The position numbers and the translations under genes were made by a program. Source: Vibrio madracius (GTDB lineage: Bacteria > Pseudomonadota > Gammaproteobacteria > Enterobacterales > Vibrionaceae). Taken from it: a stretch of 5,740 nt of DNA. Positions 4,861 to 5,740 of the stretch are shown here, piece after piece (position 1 is the first letter of the stretch; the number at the start of each line of letters is the position of its first letter). The stretch is from the NCBI GenBank assembly GCA_000695745.1, contig ASHK01000300.1:1-5740 (forward strand), read 5' to 3'. The notes under the pieces were generated by a model that was not told the DNA's origin, ran no database searches, and saw nothing but the letters and a program-made list of their open reading frames with translations.

Positions 4861-5740
4861 ATGCAGATACCAAATAGAAAGTCACTCTTCACCCTACTTA
4901 TTTCATTCGTCGTCTTACTTTCGAAAAATGCGTTTTCTGGCATGATGGACAACTTTATTGACCCAACAGATGGACGATTAGACGGCAGTCAATTTATCTT
5001 AGACAATGCTGCTGGCTTTCTACCAGTACCTCTTACCGTGACTGACCCCGCCGTCGGTGTGGGCGGTGGCGCTGCGCTACTTTTCTTCCATGAATCTGAT
5101 GAACGTAAAGCAAGACGCCTAGCTGGTGAAAAAGTAGAAGACATTCCGGCGAGTACATCAGGCCTGATGGCACTTGGAACCAATAATGGCTCTCATCTGT
5201 ACGGAGGCTTTCATTCTGGGAATTGGCATAGCGACAGAATACGCTATCTAGGTGGTCTATTTGGCGCTCAATTCAACTTAAAAATGTATGAACGAGACAC
5301 CGCTGTCGATCTGAGCTTAGAAGGGTTGTATTTTTTTCAAGAGATCGACTTTCGTTTAGGAAGCTCTAACTTTTTCCTAGGTGGGGCCTATAGTTATATG
5401 TCTTCTCAATCCACTTTCAATCAGACAAATGAGTTCGCACTCAACTCAAGAGATGGACGAATGGGACTCAGAGCAATGTACGATAGCCGCAACAACCAGT
5501 TCTCTCCCAGAGAAGGCACTAAAGCTGGTATCAAGCTGGATTATCATCGACGAGCGTTCGGTGGCCAATTTAACTACCAAAAATACAACGCGTATTTTCT
5601 CAACTATTCGCGATTATCCCAAAAATGGGGACTGGGACTTCGCGCCGATCTAAAGTCCATCTCGGACAACGTCGATCCAAGAGCACAAGTCTATGCAAAA
5701 CCATTTATCGAGATGAGAGGAATAGCCGCGATGCGCTACC
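4861..5740 (+). CDS. Omp85-superfamily (BamA/TamA-like) outer-membrane beta-barrel protein, 3' end outside the window
   Basis: The first 293 residues of an exported beta-barrel protein. Residues 1-26 (MQIPNRKSLFTLLISFVVLLSKNAFS) form a signal peptide. A short linker leads directly into alternating hydrophobic/polar strands with aromatic ends, from VTDPAVGVGGGAALLFF (60-76) onwards. Two Omp85 hallmarks are visible: a D-S-R-N-N-x-F-S-P-R-E-G segment (208-219), matching the D...P..G block before a late strand, and IEMRGIAAMRY (283-293), where RGI matches the (V/I)RG(F/Y) lid-loop motif. There is no room for POTRA domains, so this belongs with the small surface-antigen (D15-like) barrels of unknown substrate rather than BamA or TamA. 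ATG 4861 is the first start after an in-frame TAA at 4831-4833. No Shine-Dalgarno sequence precedes it, which is unusual here. The barrel is incomplete at the window edge. Confidence 0.85.
   Translation, partial: MQIPNRKSLFTLLISFVVLLSKNAFSGMMDNFIDPTDGRLDGSQFILDNAAGFLPVPLTVTDPAVGVGGGAALLFFHESDERKARRLAGEKVEDIPASTSGLMALGTNNGSHLYGGFHSGNWHSDRIRYLGGLFGAQFNLKMYERDTAVDLSLEGLYFFQEIDFRLGSSNFFLGGAYSYMSSQSTFNQTNEFALNSRDGRMGLRAMYDSRNNQFSPREGTKAGIKLDYHRRAFGGQFNYQKYNAYFLNYSRLSQKWGLGLRADLKSISDNVDPRAQVYAKPFIEMRGIAAMRY

Noticed and set aside
4989..5183. A 64-codon minus-strand open frame
   Set aside because: It is antisense to the outer-membrane barrel gene, whose frame carries clear family motifs; low-complexity Ser/Ala/Pro composition suggests a shadow.
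5381..5653. A 90-codon plus-strand open frame
   Set aside because: It is an out-of-frame shadow within the barrel gene; it has no ribosome binding site or recognisable motif.

Overview
The window looks like ordinary chromosome from a marine gammaproteobacterium, most likely Vibrionaceae. That inference rests on moderate GC (low-to-mid 40s by eye), the gene families present (RarD-type permease, SigZ-type sigma factor, a small protein resembling DUF6482, a POTRA-less Omp85-type barrel) and general protein resemblance. No database search was possible, so the taxonomic call is provisional. I see no mobile element, CRISPR array, tRNA or rRNA.

Layout. (1) 3-1262, minus strand, running off the left edge: a secreted-N-terminus MscS-family mechanosensitive channel. 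(2) A short divergent intergenic region with a good sigma70-like promoter at 1313-1341, facing right. (3) 1401-1937, plus: a Nudix hydrolase with a variant Nudix box. (4) 2032-2370, plus: an unrecognised, all-helical 112-residue protein. It is followed by a 13-bp imperfect hairpin (2491-2519) that may end its transcript. (5) 2621-2929, plus: a 102-residue DUF6482-like protein with a strong ribosome binding site. (6) A GC-rich hairpin (2944-2973) between convergent genes. (7) 2982-4482, minus: a likely two-gene unit, a RarD/EamA permease followed 34 bp later by a SigZ-like ECF sigma factor with a cysteine-bearing tail. (8) A 378-bp intergenic region (4483-4860) between the divergent permease and outer-membrane genes. 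It carries a striking palindrome centred on GTGATAATTATCAC, a second copy of its half, and a perfect TATAAT box. (9) 4861 to the right edge, plus: the start of a signal-peptide-bearing Omp85-superfamily beta-barrel protein.

The genes do not form one obvious pathway. Several concern the envelope (mechanosensitive channel, permease, outer-membrane barrel). The sigma factor has no adjacent anti-sigma gene, and its Cys-Cys...Cys-x-x-Cys tail is the most attractive candidate for unusual biology here: it could sense metal or redox state directly. I see no convincing evidence for a wholly new multi-gene system. The best leads are that sigma factor, the upstream palindrome, the variant Nudix box and the orphan helical protein.
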